The notes beneath the pieces are model-generated. The model had not been told where the DNA came from and did not search any database. It saw only the letters and a list, made by a program, of their open reading frames with translations. The translations under genes and the position numbers were made by a program. From Epiperipatus broadwayi (Eukaryota; Onychophora; Udeonychophora; Euonychophora; Peripatidae), in contig JAQFVV010006644.1 of NCBI GenBank assembly GCA_028023455.1, forward strand, positions 502,353 to 566,352: a stretch of 64,000 nucleotides of DNA, read 5' to 3'. Shown one piece after another: positions 59,931 to 64,000 of the stretch (position 1 is the stretch's first letter; each line of letters starts with the position of its first letter).

Positions 59931-62900
59931 TGGGAAGACATGATAGAACATAGAATATATTGAAGAGTTACAATTTGACAAAAAAAAGTTTCTGTAAGAT
60001 AAAAGTCAGCACTCCAAAATATCACATAAACAAAATAATGGATCAACATTTTCAATATCGGTATAAATTTCTGATTCACAGATTCATTTAAAAACTCATC
60101 ACTAATTTTTATTATTTCTGTTGTTTTTGCTGCTGTTGTTATCATTATCATTATTTAAAAAAAATAATTATCACTTTTCAAAGTACTTTATTAAATTATA
60201 CATTTATATTGTTGATTTGTATACATGTAAATTGGTACATATATTTATACATCAATTTTGGAAACAAAAATTCAAAAGAATTACTGAGATTTTGCATGTG
60301 GTCACATGGGATTTATATTTACATTTATTAAAGTTCATCTTTATCACCATTATGATACTATTTTTCTTTAATAAATTCATTAGAAATAGCATGTCATGAA
60401 CATTGTAACATTAGTGACTCTCAATATTTGTGTTCAACTTCTTTTTATTTTTATAATTTCAACCTTATTTGTAAATATATTTGCTTGTCTTCTTGAATTT
60501 TTGTTAGATGTAAAAATGTGCCTCATGCACCATAAAGCATAGAATATGAATGTATTGACTCTAATGATCAAGAAACTATCTTTGATGAAAATCTATAGGA
60601 GGTAATTGATGTCTTTTTTTTTCTTTTTTTAAATAATATAGAAATTATTATATAAATTCAATCATAGGCTGGACACTTTTAAAAAATGTGAAATTGGTTT
60701 CTCCCTCTTTATGTCAAAGCAAATATAAATCATCAACATTTTATAAGGTCTTTTAAATCTTAAAACAATGCAGTGTGAGTAAATACTCTTAAATGCAGTT
60801 TTAGCAAAAAATCAAAATATTTGGACTCAGGTAATCAAGAATCAAATTTACTACACAGTTGTTTATCATTGATGTTGAGAGTGTGTTTATCATTCTATTC
60901 AGAATAAGGATATCTTTCAATAAGTATATTTATTCTTTGGAGGATAAAAATTAAGTTTCTGGATTTACAAAAGCAGGTCTATAAATAGCATCCAATTCCC
61001 TTTATTGTTAAGATTCTTTAATTTGCATTTTTATTTTTTTTTATTTTGGCAATGTAATGGCCATATTCCTATGTGAATGGTTGCTATTTATGCTGCCGTC
61101 ATATATATTAATTAAAATATATGTAAATCTATGCTCTCATATATTAATTCTTTATAAATTTATGTTTTGATATATTAATTACTGTAAGTATTTGAAAATT
61201 TGTGTCATTCAATTAAAAAAAAAATCGTTTAATCTAAAAATATCTTTTTGTCTCTTATAGCAGCAGGAATATTTTTATATCTGATTTTTTTTTTTTTTTT
61301 TTATGAGTATAAAGTGTAATGAACTTTCCACTTAGAAAAAACATAAAACTGAATCTTGAATTCGCTAATTATTTAAAATGATGTAATATTTAAAATAAAA
61401 AATATATTTTATAAAATTCATTTTATTTTACATCTTTTAATAAAACCACGAATTTATTAATAAACTACTTCCAAATTATCCTCCCTGGTGATTTCGTTTG
61501 AATTTATATATATATATAATTTTTGCTGCATCGATATTTTTAATTTTTTAGTTGTAAAAGAAGGAATTAATAAGGGTAATTAATATGTTCACGCTCTTCA
61601 GAATAATAAATTATGAAGTGAATGTATAATAATGCTTTAAAACTTAGCTTTTGTTTAGAAAAATGTTAGAATGATTTTTAAAATAATATATATAATAAAA
61701 ACCTTCATTGTAATTTTAATTGAAATATTTTTAGAGTTTTTTTTTAATGTTCTTATTAAATATATAAAAATATGAACACTTAAAATAATAAAAAAATCAC
61801 GTAAATAATCATTTTATATAAACTGTGTACAATATCGAAACGATGAAACAGTACGAAAATAGAATTTCTAAACGATAAAATGTATACCTATATTACATAA
61901 AATTTACATATTTATATTTTTTTATTGAAGATACTTTAACAATTCTTCTGCAATCATAGATGCCAAGTTAAAAAAAAAAGAAAAAGGTTTCTTTTCCACT
62001 ATAGAATATTTTCATCTTTAATTCTAAGTTTACAATAATTAATAAGGCTTCAAACAACAAAACATTTAATATTATGCAGACTTTTTAACAAATCATCACA
62101 TTTTTTTTTAAAAATGGACATATATAATTTTCAATCATTGTTAATCTATAGTAGGATATAATTACAGTCTATTTTAAAACAAAAAATTTTTAGATCTATA
62201 ACAATCTCTTGCAATTTGATTTACAGCATCACTTAAATCATCTACATGTATTTAATATGTATAGCATCATTATTGTTGTGAACTCATTTCTAATTCATCT
62301 AAGTGTGTTCTCAAATAAGGAATTTTTTTACCACAAATTTTATTCAAGATCAGATTCACATTACAATAAAAATGACCGATTAAATAATAATAGAATAAGG
62401 TAGCCAAAATTTTTAAAAAACGGCCAATTGAAAAACTAGACCAGTTAGTCTGATTGTTTTCAGTAAATAAGAAATTATACAACATCAGATAACTGGTAAA
62501 TATTGAAAACCAGAATGTATGTTGATCACTGCATAGGTAAATATAGTGAAGCATGCTCAATCCCAGAACAGGAAGCTTCTAGCTATAATTATCATTGTAT
62601 CTGCATATGATGCAAATCATCTGTAGACTGGGAATATAAGGTTTCAAAAGGGAAGTTTCATCACCAATTCTCAAACATTTTAACCTGATATCAACCATAT
62701 TTGTATAGTTTTCTAGCTGTAATAAAGACAAACCATTGTATCTAAATATCTGAGTATGGTAAATATTTATTTACCAAGTTCTATGTTATTCTTAACTTAG
62801 CAGGAATATTACTCCTGTTTATATGATAGTATAATCACAACAGAATTGGAATAGCCACAAGGGGATTTACTCTCATAGGTTGTTTAGATCTTCAACATTT

Positions 62901-63759
62901 TTTAAAGAAATAATGACAGATATTATTAGCATGTCAAAAAAATAAAACAAATGTTAATAGTTGCTCATTTTTTGTATGTCGAAAATAAAAAATCAAAATG
63001 GTAAAAATTAGTTTTCTAGAGAGCTAATCCTGAAATTCTAAAAGTTAGCCAATGTATATGGATTGAGTAATATTCTTGCTCAAGAATAATTAAGTCAAGT
63101 TGAAGTTTAATATTAACTTTTATATACATTGGTGATTCTTCAACATATAAAACTTTATGTTCTCAGTCAGCCTATACATACCTTTTTGAGTTGGATTTCA
63201 ATACAGCAATATCTTTTGACTTGTATTACTGACCAAAATCTTAAATATATTATAGAAGTACAATTTAAACCTCAACATTCAGGAGAAGGAAAATGCTAGA
63301 AATTTTGAAATAGAAATCAGAAAACTTGTGTTAAACTGTATTTTTTAAAATTCTTAAATAAATGAATAACTGAAAAATTATTTCATTAATACAGTTAAAC
63401 CACACTTAGATTAAACAAGAGTTAATGTGAACCAGCTCACTAACATGACAAATTAAAAAGAGATTATCTAGATATGTTTCATGATAAACTGAGTCTATAT
63501 TTAGAGTAGCCTGTCTACTTATGTTTAACAAAGAAGTAAAACCATTAGGTTGGCATTGCAGAACAGTGCTATTTGCTTTGAGAGTTAAGTGGAAGCTAAA
63601 CTGGATAGATGATTGGCTGAAGTAGTTATTGAGGCAACAGCATCAGTACCTATCATAAAAAGTAATGGTGATATAAGAATCATTAGTGATTATCATGCAC
63701 CATCAAGAACACAATCAATAATTATCTTCTATTATCAGTCAAATAAATACTCTCTATAC
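59931..63759. other. AT-rich DNA, no gene seen
   Basis: No coding signal. A short imperfect tandem repeat around ATATATTAATT occurs three times at about 61097-61180, and T-runs lie at 60617, 61286-61302 and elsewhere. Nothing else is recognised. Confidence 0.4.
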
Positions 63760-64000
63760 TGTAACGCTATTCCGTTACATAGAGTTTGAACCTAGGAAAG
63801 TTAAATATATACTAGTGACGAAATAAACGACAGGTACAAAACTTTAAAAGGGGAAAAAAACGATCTTGTTTAAGAATAAACAAGAAACAGCCGGTATACA
63901 AGAGTACCTGTCAGATTTATTAAAAGAGTTTTTTTTTTTGAGGAATTAATTTATTATAATCATTATTTGTCAAGTTTGTTTTTTTTGTTATTTCGTTTTA
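63760..64000 (+). mobile_element. LTR D family, 5' end, cut by window edge
   Basis: It starts TGTAACGCTATTCCGTTACA and continues with sequence matching LTR D (AATAAACAAGAAACAGCC; AGAGTACCTGTCA). Like the first copy it has a T-arm/B-box-like stretch on the minus strand near 63790 (GGTTCAAACTC). The terminal 20 bp is the reverse complement of that of the copy at 29810. Only 241 bases are in the window. Confidence 0.65.

Overview
This window looks like intergenic or intronic DNA from an invertebrate animal. It is very A+T-rich (by eye three quarters or more), full of TA and AAT microsatellites and poly-A/T runs, and has no host exon, rRNA or tRNA gene that I can defend. The identity comes from its repeats: a Penelope-like element (PLE) with a GIY-YIG endonuclease, decayed LINE reverse transcriptases, tRNA-derived SINEs, Ty3-like LTR elements with unusually long LTRs, a DNA transposon and several fold-back palindromes. 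This combination is metazoan; the phylum cannot be fixed from the sequence.

Layout. 1-5 kb: unique AT-rich DNA with one SINE and a 0.7 kb palindrome. 5.6-9.3 kb: a decayed LINE abutting two 5'-truncated PLE copies joined head to head as a 2 kb inverted repeat with hammerhead-like motifs near both outer ends. 9.7-15 kb: SINEs (one an inverted pair), a LINE tail and a possible reverse-transcriptase fragment. 16.1-24 kb: an old minus-strand LTR element (E3) with ~3 kb LTRs, a broken Gag (coiled coil plus capsid-like part), and a 1.1 kb DNA transposon inside one LTR. 25.4-27.9 kb: a possible solo LTR. 29.6-33 kb: a SINE, a 2 kb solo LTR (family D), and two fold-back elements. 33-38.5 kb: mostly unique AT-rich DNA.

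38.5-58.7 kb is the most interesting part. A solo LTR (copy A), a complete minus-strand element (E1) and a complete plus-strand element (E2) lie in series, separated only by 10-18 bases of TA repeat, so they seem to have landed in one ancestral (TA)n tract. Each is bounded by TG...CA and a 4-bp duplication (GTAT or ATAT). E1 and E2 have LTRs of about 2.5 kb, a recognisable polypurine tract and a coiled-coil, lysine-rich protein gene, but no protease, reverse transcriptase, RNase H or integrase, so they should depend on an autonomous partner. Their leaders and proteins are related although their LTRs are not. The E2 LTR contains a series of degenerate copies of its own LTR-end/primer-binding-site junction. 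E2 looks young (its LTRs are almost identical by eye), yet its reading frame is crossed by two in-frame stops.

58.7-64 kb: a TA-cored palindrome, a decayed LINE, unique DNA, and at the right edge a second family D LTR start whose terminal 20 bp is the reverse complement of that in the first copy.

All identity judgements are by eye; no alignment or database search was run.
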